Positions 41,792-49,674 of a DNA stretch of 64,000 nucleotides are shown one piece after another. The position numbers and the translations under genes are program-made. Below the pieces are notes generated by a model that ran no database searches, was not told where the DNA came from, and saw nothing but the letters and a program-made list of their open reading frames with translations. Every line of letters starts with the position of its first letter. Within the stretch, counting starts at the first letter, position 1. Origin of the DNA: CAIWHR01 sp039931775 (GTDB lineage Bacteria; Pseudomonadota; Gammaproteobacteria; Burkholderiales; Casimicrobiaceae); NCBI GenBank assembly GCA_039931775.1, contig JBDTRG010000019.1:12380-76379 (forward strand). The letters run 5' to 3'.

Positions 41792-42927
41792 AGGGCCTCC
41801 CCGCAGCCCTCCTGATGGTCGTCGCGATGGTGCTGCACGGCGCCGCCCTGGCCCACAAGCCGTCGGACAGCTATCTGACGCTCGACGTCGACGACGACAG
41901 GATCGAGGGTCGGTGGGACATTGCGCTGCGCGACCTCGATTTCGCGTTGGGCCTCGACGTCAACCAGGACGGCGCGATCACCTGGGGTGAACTCAAGGCG
42001 AAGCACGCGGAAATCGCCGGCTACGCGCTGTCGCGCCTGACGCTGGGGCCGCCCCAATCGCCTTGCGTCACAGTCGTCCGCGAGCAGCTCGTCGACGATC
42101 ACAGCGACGGCGCCTATGCGGTGCTGCGCTTCACGGCGACCTGCGCGGCGGCGCCCAAGGTGCTCACGGTCGGGTATCGGCTGTTCTTCGAACTCGACCC
42201 GCAACACCGGGGGCTCCTCAACCTTTCGTCCCGCGGCGTGACTCGCGCCGGCATCCTGAGCGTGGATGCGCCGGTGCAGCAGTTTGTGCTGGCGGAGCTT
42301 TCCCTGCGCGAACAGTTTGCCGACTACCTCAAGGAGGGTGTGCTGCACATCTGGACCGGCTTCGATCACATCCTGTTCCTGCTGTCGCTGCTGTTGCCGG
42401 CAGTGCTGGTGCGGTCGACAGCCTCCGGCGAAGCCTGGGCCTCGGCACCGAGCTTCAAGGCTGCCTTCTGGGACGTGTTCAAAGTGGTTACGGCGTTCAC
42501 CTTGGCGCATTCGATCACGCTGTCGCTGGCGGCGCTTGGCGTGGTCAGCCTCCCGTCGCGGCTCGTGGAATCGGCAATCGCAGCATCGGTCGTGCTGGCC
42601 GCGTTGAACAACGTCCGCCCGATCGTCTACGCGGGTCGCTGGATCATCGCGTTTTGTTTCGGCCTCATCCATGGATTCGGTTTCGCGAGCGTGCTCGCCG
42701 ATCTCGGATTGCCGCAGAAATCGCTGCTGCTGGCGCTGGTCGCCTTCAACGTTGGCGTGGAGCTTGGCCAGCTCGCGATCGTCGCGGTGTTTCTGCCCTG
42801 TGCCTTTGCCTTGCGCAAGACGCTTTTATACCGGCGTGGAGTACTTGTAGGCGGCTCGCTTGCCGTGGCCGCAATCGCCACGTTCTGGTTGATCGAACGG
42901 GCTTTCGACGTGAAGTTCATGCGCTGA
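41788..42927 (+). CDS. HupE/UreJ-family membrane protein with periplasmic EF-hand-like loop
   Basis: A 379-residue protein with a signal peptide ending near Ala22, a periplasmic N-terminal domain of about 165 residues and a C-terminal membrane domain with about six segments. The membrane part has HIWTGFDHILFLLSLLLP, the HupE/UreJ_2 family signature, and FGLIHGFGFASVL. An EF-hand-like calcium loop is seen at 57-68 (DVNQDGAITWGE). HupE/UreJ proteins are linked to nickel or cobalt uptake, but the subfamily with this periplasmic domain has no settled function. Coupled to the TPR gene upstream. Confidence 0.8.
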   Translation: MKGLPAALLMVVAMVLHGAALAHKPSDSYLTLDVDDDRIEGRWDIALRDLDFALGLDVNQDGAITWGELKAKHAEIAGYALSRLTLGPPQSPCVTVVREQLVDDHSDGAYAVLRFTATCAAAPKVLTVGYRLFFELDPQHRGLLNLSSRGVTRAGILSVDAPVQQFVLAELSLREQFADYLKEGVLHIWTGFDHILFLLSLLLPAVLVRSTASGEAWASAPSFKAAFWDVFKVVTAFTLAHSITLSLAALGVVSLPSRLVESAIAASVVLAALNNVRPIVYAGRWIIAFCFGLIHGFGFASVLADLGLPQKSLLLALVAFNVGVELGQLAIVAVFLPCAFALRKTLLYRRGVLVGGSLAVAAIATFWLIERAFDVKFMR

Positions 42928-43009
42928 CGAACCTGCGGCGCCACTGGCCGCGATGCGATACTCTGCGAGTGCACGTCGCATCGCCCTCTCCATTGACCCC
43001 TGTTCCGCC

Positions 43010-44272
43010 ATGACCTTCGACTCCGCATTGGAATCGCCCGGCCTCAAAGCCCTCCTCGACTCGCGCCGGGACGGGCACGGCATGCCGCGCGGGTTCTACC
43101 AGACACCGGCACTCTACGTCGCCGAATTGCGGTCGATCTGGCATCACGGCTGGCTCTTCGCCGGATTCGGGATCGAGATCCCGAACGCGGGGGATTACCT
43201 GACGCTCGCGGTCGACGCGACGCCGATCGTCGTGATCCGCGGCGACGATGGGACGATTCGCGCATTTCACAACGTTTGCCGGCACCGGGGCACGCAGCTC
43301 TGCCGCGAGGAAACCGGACACCTGCGCGCGATCGTCTGCCCGTATCACAGCTGGACGTATTCGCGCCGGGGAGAATTGATCGCGTGCCACGGCATGCACG
43401 ACGGCGTCGACAAATCCGCGCTGGGCCTGAAGCCCCTGCACACCGAAGTCGTGACCGGCTTGATCTACGTGTCGCTCGCCGAAGCGCCGCCGGCATTCGA
43501 CGGCTTCCGCCGGCGGTTCGTCCAGGCCGGCACACCCCAGGGTTTCGATCGAGCGCGAATCGCCAAGTCGATCGAGTACGAGGTCGACTCCAACTGGAAA
43601 CTCGTCTGGGAAAACAACCGCGAGTGCTACCACTGCACGGCGCGCCACCCGCAGTACGTGAAATCGAACTTCGACGTCTTTGATGAGGCGCGCGCGCCGG
43701 AGGCGATACGGCAGAAGATCGCCGCCGCGCTCGCGCGTACGCAGTCGCGGTGGGCAGTAAACGACGACGCGGCGGCGCATCCGGCGGGCGGCCTCGCAAC
43801 GTTTCCCGATCCCGACAACGACCTCTGGTACACGTGCAACCGCACCGCGCTTGCAGAAGGATTCGACACCGAATCCCTCGACGGAACGCGCGTCGCGCCG
43901 CTGATGGGCGACTACGAGGACGCGAACGTCGGCGTGCTGCGGATGCGCAGCCTGCCGAACTTCTGGCTGCATGCGAGTTGCGATCACGCGGTCGTCACCC
44001 GGATGATGCCGGCGGGGCCGCGCAAGACGCGGATGCGCAGTTACTGGCTGGTCGATGGAAGGGCGCGCGAAGGTGACGATTACGACCTCGGTCGACTGCT
44101 GCCGTTCTGGCACATGACCAACGAGCAGGATTGGGAGATCTGCAAATGGCAGCAACGGGGTGTGGACTCGATCGGCTTCGAGCCGGGACCGCTGTCGCAG
44201 CTCAAGGAGTACAACGTCGACGCCTTCATCCGCTGGTACATCAAGGAGATGCGCAACTCCCTCTTCCCGTGA
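43010..44272 (+). CDS. gbcA: Rieske non-haem iron oxygenase, glycine betaine/choline monooxygenase type
   Basis: A 420-residue oxygenase alpha subunit. The Rieske cluster ligands are Cys90, His92, Cys110 and His113 (CxH-x17-CxxH). The mononuclear iron triad is His208, His213 and Asp374, with NRECYHCTARHP typical of the GbcA/choline monooxygenase/carnitine oxygenase group. GbcA demethylates glycine betaine to dimethylglycine and formaldehyde, using a separate ferredoxin reductase (GbcB), which is not seen in the window. The dimethylglycine dehydrogenase-like gene 2.4 kb upstream would take the next step. The ATG at 43010 is the best start by family length, though no clear ribosome site is visible. 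Its stop lies inside an imperfect palindrome. Confidence 0.85.
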   Translation: MTFDSALESPGLKALLDSRRDGHGMPRGFYQTPALYVAELRSIWHHGWLFAGFGIEIPNAGDYLTLAVDATPIVVIRGDDGTIRAFHNVCRHRGTQLCREETGHLRAIVCPYHSWTYSRRGELIACHGMHDGVDKSALGLKPLHTEVVTGLIYVSLAEAPPAFDGFRRRFVQAGTPQGFDRARIAKSIEYEVDSNWKLVWENNRECYHCTARHPQYVKSNFDVFDEARAPEAIRQKIAAALARTQSRWAVNDDAAAHPAGGLATFPDPDNDLWYTCNRTALAEGFDTESLDGTRVAPLMGDYEDANVGVLRMRSLPNFWLHASCDHAVVTRMMPAGPRKTRMRSYWLVDGRAREGDDYDLGRLLPFWHMTNEQDWEICKWQQRGVDSIGFEPGPLSQLKEYNVDAFIRWYIKEMRNSLFP

Positions 44273-44306
44273 ACGGGGAGAAGGCCGGGGTGGGGGCGCC
44301 CTTCCG

Positions 44307-44332
44307 CCCTCTCCCCGTGAGCGGGGAGAGGG
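44307..44332. terminator. Perfect 11-bp hairpin between convergent genes
   Basis: CCCTCTCCCCG and CGGGGAGAGGG form a perfect 11-bp stem with a TGAG loop. An imperfect related palindrome (CTTCCCGTGAACGGGGAGAAG) precedes it at about 44262-44284, overlapping the Rieske gene stop. The pair lies between convergent genes ending at 44272 and 44351, and could terminate both. The sequence resembles dispersed repeats of betaproteobacteria; there is no U-tract. Confidence 0.6.
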
Positions 44333-44350
44333 CGGGGGTGAGCGGCTGCG

Positions 44351-46639
44351 CTACTGGACCGCCGTCCGCTGCGAGTTGCAGTCGACGACGGTCAGTGCCG
44401 TCATGTTGACAATCCGACGCACCGTCGCCGACGGCGTGAGGATGTGCATCGGCTTGGCGACGCCGAGCAGGATCGGGCCCAGCGTCACGCCGTCGCCCGA
44501 CGCGACCTTCAGCAGATTGAACGAGATGTTCGCGGCGTCGACCGTCGGCATGATGAGGAGGTTCGCTTCGCCCTGAAGCCGGGACTCCGGTAGCGCGGCA
44601 TGGCGCACCTCCGCGGATAACGCTGCGTCGCCGTGCATCTCGCCGTCGACCTCGAGGTCCGGCGCGAGCACGTTGATTTTCGCGAGCGCATCCCGCATCT
44701 TCTTCGCCTGCGGATGGTCGCTGGTGCCGAAGCTCGAATGCGACAGCAGCGCGACCTTGGGCGTGATCCCGAACCGGCGAATCTCGTCGGCGGCAAGCAG
44801 TGTGATCTCGGCGATTTCGTCGGCGGACGGATCGACGTTGACGTAGGTGTCGGCGATGAAGACCGTCCGCGACGGCAACAGCACCGCATTCATCGCCGCG
44901 AAGACCTTCGCGCCCTTGCGCAGCCCGATCACCTGGTCGACGAACTTGAGGTGCATCTTGTGGGTGCCGAACATCCCGCACAGCATGCCGTCGGCGTCGC
45001 CCATATGGACCATCATCGCGGCGATCAGCGTCTGGCGGCGGCGCATTTCGATTTGCGCGTACGACTGCGACACCCCCTTGCGTTGCGTGAGCCGGAAGTA
45101 CTCGGTCCAGTACGCCTTGTATCGCGGGTCGAGCTCCGGATTGATCACCTCGAAATCGGTGCCCGGTTCGAGGCGCAACCCGAATCGTTCAATCCGCTTC
45201 TCGAGGATCGCCGGCCGGCCGACCAGAATCGGCTTCGCGAGCTCCTCGTCGACGACCACCTGGACTGCGCGCAGCACGCGTTCGTCCTCGCCCTCGGCGT
45301 AGACGATCCGCTTCGGCTCCTTCTTTGCCGCCGAGAAGATCGGCTTCATCAGGAGACCGGAGTGGTAGACGAACTGCGTGAGCCGGTCGCGATACGCGTC
45401 GAAGTCGGTGATCGGCCGCGTCGCGACACCGGATTCCATCGCCGCCTTCGCCACGGCCGGTGCGATCTTGACGATGAGGCGGGGATCGAACGGCTTCGGA
45501 ATCAGGTACTCGGGGCCGAAACGCAGGTCGTGATCGCCGTACGCCGCGTTGACGATATCGGACTGCTCCGCCATCGCGAGGTCGGCCAGCGCCCGCACCG
45601 TGGCGAGCTTCATCGCCTCGTTCACGGTCGTCGCGCCGACATCGAGCGCACCCCGGAAGATGAACGGGAAACAGAGGACGTTGTTGACCTGGTTCGGATA
45701 GTCCGACCGGCCGGTGGCGATCACCGCGTCGGGCCGCGCCACTTTCGCGAGGTCGGGCATGATCTCGGGCTCAGGATTGGCGAGCGCCATGATCAGCGGC
45801 TTGTCCGCCATCTTCGCCAGCCATTCGGGCTTCAGCACACCGGCCGCCGAGAGCCCGAGAAAGATGTCCGCCCCGGCAAGAATGTCGGCGAGCTTCCGTG
45901 CGTCGGTCGCCTGTGCGTAGCGCGCCTTGTTGTCGTCCATCTCCTCGCGCCGACCCTTGTAGACGACGCCGGCGATGTCGGCGACCCAGATATTTCCCGG
46001 CGGAATGCCCAGTGAGACGAGGAGGTCGAGGCAGGCGAGCGCCGCGGCACCGGCGCCCGAGCACACCAGCTTCACGTTCCTGATGTCCTTGCCGACGACG
46101 CGCAGCCCGTTGGTGATCGCGGCGCCGACGATGATCGCCGTGCCGTGCTGGTCATCGTGAAACACGGGGATCTTCATCCGCTCGCGGAGCTTGCGCTCGA
46201 CATAGAAGCACTCGGGCGCCTTGATATCCTCCAGATTGATGCCACCGAACGTGGGTTCGAGTGCCGCAATGATGTCGACGAGCTTGTCCGGATCGCGCTC
46301 GTCGATCTCGATGTCGAAGCAGTCGAGGCCGGCGAATTTCTTGAACAGCACCGCCTTGCCCTCCATGACGGGCTTGGCCGCGAGCGGGCCGATCGCCCCC
46401 AGGCCGAGGACCGCGGTGCCGTTGGTGACGACGCCGACCAGGTTGCCGCGCGCGGTGAGGTTTTGCGCTTCGCCGGGATCGCGGACGATCTCGTCGCACG
46501 CAGCCGCGACACCCGGCGTGTAGGCCAGCGCCAGGTCGCGCTGGTTCGTCAGTTGCTTGGTCGGCTGAACCGAGATCTTCCCCGGCGGGGATTGCCGGTG
46601 ATACTCGAGCGAGGCCGCGCGGACGTCCTTATCCGGCAT
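44351..46639 (-). CDS. maeB: NADP-dependent malic enzyme with phosphotransacetylase-like domain
   Basis: A 762-residue hybrid malic enzyme (malate to pyruvate, CO2 and NADPH). Residues 1-430 are the malic enzyme domain with YTPGVAAACDEI, FHDDQHGTA and the nucleotide-binding CSGAGAAALACLDLL. Residues 430-762 form a phosphotransacetylase-like domain, regulatory in MaeB proteins. The length matches E. coli MaeB (759). AGAGG precedes the ATG at 46639. It is a single gene on the minus strand, divergent from the ccm operon, and feeds pyruvate/NADPH metabolism during growth on C4 acids. Confidence 0.95.
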   Translation of the reverse strand: MPDKDVRAASLEYHRQSPPGKISVQPTKQLTNQRDLALAYTPGVAAACDEIVRDPGEAQNLTARGNLVGVVTNGTAVLGLGAIGPLAAKPVMEGKAVLFKKFAGLDCFDIEIDERDPDKLVDIIAALEPTFGGINLEDIKAPECFYVERKLRERMKIPVFHDDQHGTAIIVGAAITNGLRVVGKDIRNVKLVCSGAGAAALACLDLLVSLGIPPGNIWVADIAGVVYKGRREEMDDNKARYAQATDARKLADILAGADIFLGLSAAGVLKPEWLAKMADKPLIMALANPEPEIMPDLAKVARPDAVIATGRSDYPNQVNNVLCFPFIFRGALDVGATTVNEAMKLATVRALADLAMAEQSDIVNAAYGDHDLRFGPEYLIPKPFDPRLIVKIAPAVAKAAMESGVATRPITDFDAYRDRLTQFVYHSGLLMKPIFSAAKKEPKRIVYAEGEDERVLRAVQVVVDEELAKPILVGRPAILEKRIERFGLRLEPGTDFEVINPELDPRYKAYWTEYFRLTQRKGVSQSYAQIEMRRRQTLIAAMMVHMGDADGMLCGMFGTHKMHLKFVDQVIGLRKGAKVFAAMNAVLLPSRTVFIADTYVNVDPSADEIAEITLLAADEIRRFGITPKVALLSHSSFGTSDHPQAKKMRDALAKINVLAPDLEVDGEMHGDAALSAEVRHAALPESRLQGEANLLIMPTVDAANISFNLLKVASGDGVTLGPILLGVAKPMHILTPSATVRRIVNMTALTVVDCNSQRTAVQ

Positions 46640-46817
46640 GGAAACCTCTGGCTGGGAGGGGCTGGTCCCCATCATACCAAGGCGCAACGTCGGCCCGTCG
46701 CGAACCGCGCCGAGCCACCCTTCCCGGTCCGCGATCCGGCACCCACTCCGGCGACGCTGGACTGGCCGGCGCCCCCATGACTTTGACTCCGCGCAAAGTC
46801 GACGCCGGGGCGTCCGC

Positions 46818-46823
46818 TATAAT
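46818..46823 (+). promoter_or_regulatory. Perfect -10 hexamer upstream of the ccm operon
   Basis: TATAAT at 46818-46823 (context CGCTATAATCGG), about 90 bp before the ccmA start. No good -35 lies at 16-18 bp spacing; the nearest TTGACT (46784-46789) is 28 bp away and too far. It is the best promoter candidate for the nine-gene cytochrome maturation operon. Confidence 0.5.
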
Positions 46824-46913
46824 CGGCGCTCGTATTCACTCTTGGCGCGCGTGCCCATTCCGGCCAGATCCGAACCTGCGCCCTGGCGCCCCCCGACCTC
46901 GACCCCGACCCCC

Positions 46914-47540
46914 ATGCTGGAAGCGCAGAAACTGGCCGCGCGCCGCGGGTACACGGAGCTCTTCACCGGGATCGGCTTTCGCGTCAATCCCGGCGAGGCG
47001 CTGGTGGTCACCGGCGCGAACGGCACCGGCAAAACCACGCTGCTGCGCATCCTGGCCGGCCTGTCGACGCCCGCCTCCGGGGAAATGAGCTGGAACGGAG
47101 CAAAGGTCGCTCCTCTCGATCCGGTCTTCCGCGGCGTGCTCGCGCATTCGGGACACCTGCCCGGCCTCAAGGACGAGCTCACGGCCGAGGAAAATCTCGC
47201 GTCGCTGCTGGCGCTCGACGGCGAAACGGTCACGAGCGACGCGGTGCGCAAAGCGCTGCACGACGTCGCGCTGGCGCGCCAGCGTTCGCTGCCGGCGCGC
47301 GTGCTCTCGCAGGGGCAGCGCCGCCGCGTCGGGCTCGCGCGCCTGGCGTTGCTGCCCCGCCCGCTGTGGATACTCGACGAGCCGACGACGGCGCTCGACG
47401 CCGAAGGCACGGAACTCCTGGCGCGGCTCCTCGCGCGCCATCTCGCCAACCGCGGCGTCGTCGTCGCTGCGACGCATGCGCCGCTTCGCATCGACGCGGA
47501 TCGTGTGCGTCCGCTCGTACTCGTCGGATCGCTGGGATGA
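46914..47540 (+). CDS. ccmA: Cytochrome c biogenesis ATP-binding export protein CcmA
   Basis: A 208-residue ABC ATPase with Walker A GANGTGKTT (34-42), signature LSQGQRRRV and Walker B LWILDEP. With CcmB and CcmC it drives release of holo-CcmE haem chaperone. The ATG at 46914 is chosen because the domain begins at once; no strong ribosome site is visible. The stop overlaps ccmB (ATGA). First gene of a complete System I operon, ccmABCDEFGHI. Confidence 0.94.
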   Translation: MLEAQKLAARRGYTELFTGIGFRVNPGEALVVTGANGTGKTTLLRILAGLSTPASGEMSWNGAKVAPLDPVFRGVLAHSGHLPGLKDELTAEENLASLLALDGETVTSDAVRKALHDVALARQRSLPARVLSQGQRRRVGLARLALLPRPLWILDEPTTALDAEGTELLARLLARHLANRGVVVAATHAPLRIDADRVRPLVLVGSLG

Positions 47541-48250
47541 TCGCCACCGTCGCCGCTGTTTCACCCGTTGCAAACGGCGCGGTCTGGCCCGGTATGCGCT
47601 GGGCGGTCGCCCGGGACGTGAAGCTCGCACTGCGCTCGCGCGCGGAACTCGGCGTGCAGTTGCTTTTCTACGTCATCGTGGTCTCGCTCTTCCCGCTCGC
47701 CACCTCACCCGAGCGCAACCTGTTGGGGGCGATGGGACCCGGCGTGCTGTGGGTGGCTGCGCTGCTCGCGTCGCTCATCTCCCTGCCGCGACTGTTTGCG
47801 GGTGACCACGCCGACGGCACGCTCGAGCAGATCGTGCTTTCGCCCTATCCGCTCGTCGCGCTCGTCTTCGGCAAGATCGTCGCGCATTGGCTGACAACCG
47901 GCTTGCCGGTCGTCGTGCTCGCGCCGATCCTGGGCCTCGAGTACGCGATGGATGCCGAGGCGCTGGCCGTGCTGACCACCGCGCTCCTGATCGGAACGCC
48001 GATCCTCTCCCTGCTCGGAGCGATCGGCGCCGCGCTGACGCTGGGGTTGCGCGCGGGAGGCAGCCTCCTTGCCCTTCTGGTACTCCCGCTGTATGTTCCA
48101 GTGCTGATCTTCGGCGCCGGTGCCGTCGACGCGGCGCGCGCGGGACTCGGCGCCGACGCGAATCTGTCACTCCTCGGCGCGGGACTCCTCATCGCGATCG
48201 TCGGCGCGCCGTTTGCCGCGGCCGCCGCCGTGCGCATCGCCGTCGATTGA
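47537..48250 (+). CDS. ccmB: Haem exporter membrane protein CcmB
   Basis: A 237-residue inner membrane protein with about six hydrophobic segments and the family motif FAGDHADGTLEQIVLSPYPL. It is the membrane partner of the CcmA ATPase. Overlaps ccmA by four bases and lies 10 bp before ccmC. Confidence 0.94.
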   Translation: MIATVAAVSPVANGAVWPGMRWAVARDVKLALRSRAELGVQLLFYVIVVSLFPLATSPERNLLGAMGPGVLWVAALLASLISLPRLFAGDHADGTLEQIVLSPYPLVALVFGKIVAHWLTTGLPVVVLAPILGLEYAMDAEALAVLTTALLIGTPILSLLGAIGAALTLGLRAGGSLLALLVLPLYVPVLIFGAGAVDAARAGLGADANLSLLGAGLLIAIVGAPFAAAAAVRIAVD

Positions 48251-48260
48251 AATTCTGGAG

Positions 48261-49004
48261 ATGTCGATCAACTGGTTTCGCTACGCGTCGCCCGCCACGT
48301 TCTACCCGCTGGCCGGCAGATTGATCCCGTGGTTCGCTTGGGCGGCAGCCCTGCTCGCCGTCGCGGGCCTCTGGATCGGGCTCGTCGTCGCACCGACCGA
48401 TTTCCAGCAGGGCGACGCCTACCGGATCATCTTCATCCACGTGCCGGCCGCATGGATGAGCATGTTCCTGTACGTGGTGATGGCGGGCTGGAGCGCCATC
48501 GCCCTGGGCTTCAATACGCGGCTGTCGGCGATGCTGGCGCAGGCGATCGCACCCACCGGCGCGCTGATGACGTTCATCGCGCTTTGGACCGGCGCCTTCT
48601 GGGGCCGCCCGACGTGGGGAACCTACTGGGCCTGGGACGCGCGGATGACCTCCGAGCTCATCCTGCTCTTCCTCTACTTCGGCGTGATTGCGCTGCGCCA
48701 CGCCATCGACGATCCGCGCCGCGCCGATCGCGCCTGCGGCGTGCTGACGCTGACCGGTGTCGTGAACATCCCGATCATCTACTTCTCGGTGCAATGGTGG
48801 AACACGCTGCACCAGGGTTCGACGATCAGCATGACGAAGGCCCCCGCCATGGCGTCGATCATGCTGACTGGGATGCTGGTCATGTCGTTCGCCGCGTGGT
48901 TCTACGCGATCGCCGTCGCACTCGCCCGGGTTCGCACGATCATGATCGAGCGCGAGCGTAGCGGCGCGTGGGTCAGCAGTCTTCAAGAGGTCAGGAACGC
49001 ATAG
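48261..49004 (+). CDS. ccmC: Haem-handling membrane protein CcmC
   Basis: A 247-residue inner membrane protein with the tryptophan-rich haem motif WGRPTWGTYWAWD (114-126) and conserved His60 and His184-region histidines flanking it. It delivers haem to CcmE. CTGGAG ends right at the ATG, giving a tight ribosome site. Confidence 0.95.
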   Translation: MSINWFRYASPATFYPLAGRLIPWFAWAAALLAVAGLWIGLVVAPTDFQQGDAYRIIFIHVPAAWMSMFLYVVMAGWSAIALGFNTRLSAMLAQAIAPTGALMTFIALWTGAFWGRPTWGTYWAWDARMTSELILLFLYFGVIALRHAIDDPRRADRACGVLTLTGVVNIPIIYFSVQWWNTLHQGSTISMTKAPAMASIMLTGMLVMSFAAWFYAIAVALARVRTIMIERERSGAWVSSLQEVRNA

Positions 49005-49017
49005 TGAGACCGATCCC

Positions 49018-49197
49018 ATGAGCACCTTTTTCGCAATGAACGGCTACGGTTTCTATATCTGGAGCGCGTATGGCGTGACCACGATCGCGTTGGCAATCGA
49101 GGTCATCGCGCTGCGCTCGCGCAGGACGTCCGTGCTCGCGGAAGCGCGATTGATCCAATCCGACGACGCGATCGACCCCGTTGGAGCCGCCGAATGA
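49018..49197 (+). CDS. ccmD: Haem exporter protein CcmD
   Basis: A 59-residue single-span membrane protein, MSTFFAMNGYGFYIWSAYGV at the start, with the conserved YGFYIWSAY motif followed by a membrane segment and a charged cytoplasmic tail. CcmD helps release holo-CcmE from CcmABC. The stop overlaps ccmE (ATGA at 49194-49197). It is short and easily missed, but sequence and position leave little doubt. Confidence 0.92.
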   Translation: MSTFFAMNGYGFYIWSAYGVTTIALAIEVIALRSRRTSVLAEARLIQSDDAIDPVGAAE

Positions 49198-49658
49198 AGG
49201 CCCGTCACCGCCGCTTCGCCTGGATCGGCGCCGGCGTGGTGGTGCTCGCCGCCGCGGCCGGCCTCGTGCTGAACGCGTTCCAGTCGAACCTCGTGTTCTT
49301 CTTTTCGCCGACCGACATCGTCGAGAATCGCGCGCCGCAGGGGCGTGCCTTCCGGATCGGCGGCATGGTCGTCGAGAAGAGCCTGACGCGCGCGCCCGAC
49401 GGTCTCACCGTGCGCTTCAACGTCACGGATACCTCGAAGACCATCCCCGTGGTCTACACGGGTATCCTTCCGGACCTCTTCAAGGAAGGCAAGGGCGTGG
49501 TCGCTCAGGGCAAGATCGACACCGATGGTGTGTTCCACGCGACCGAGGTCCTCGCGAAGCACGATGAGAACTACATGCCGCCCGAGGCCGCCGCCGCGGT
49601 CGACCAGGCGAAGGCGCGGACCGCGATGGAGCACGCGGCCAAGACACTGAAGCCGTGA
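49194..49658 (+). CDS. ccmE: Haem chaperone CcmE
   Basis: A 154-residue membrane-anchored periplasmic haem chaperone. One N-terminal membrane segment (about 9-27) precedes the OB-fold domain. The haem-binding motif is HDENY, with His123 forming the covalent haem bond and Tyr127 the axial ligand. It overlaps ccmD and lies 16 bp before ccmF. Confidence 0.96.
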   Translation: MKARHRRFAWIGAGVVVLAAAAGLVLNAFQSNLVFFFSPTDIVENRAPQGRAFRIGGMVVEKSLTRAPDGLTVRFNVTDTSKTIPVVYTGILPDLFKEGKGVVAQGKIDTDGVFHATEVLAKHDENYMPPEAAAAVDQAKARTAMEHAAKTLKP

Positions 49659-49674
49659 CGAAAAGGATACACAC

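Noticed and set aside
46784..46823. Full sigma70 promoter using TTGACT and TATAAT before ccmA
   Set aside because: The 28 bp spacing is too long for one promoter; only the -10 hexamer is reported.
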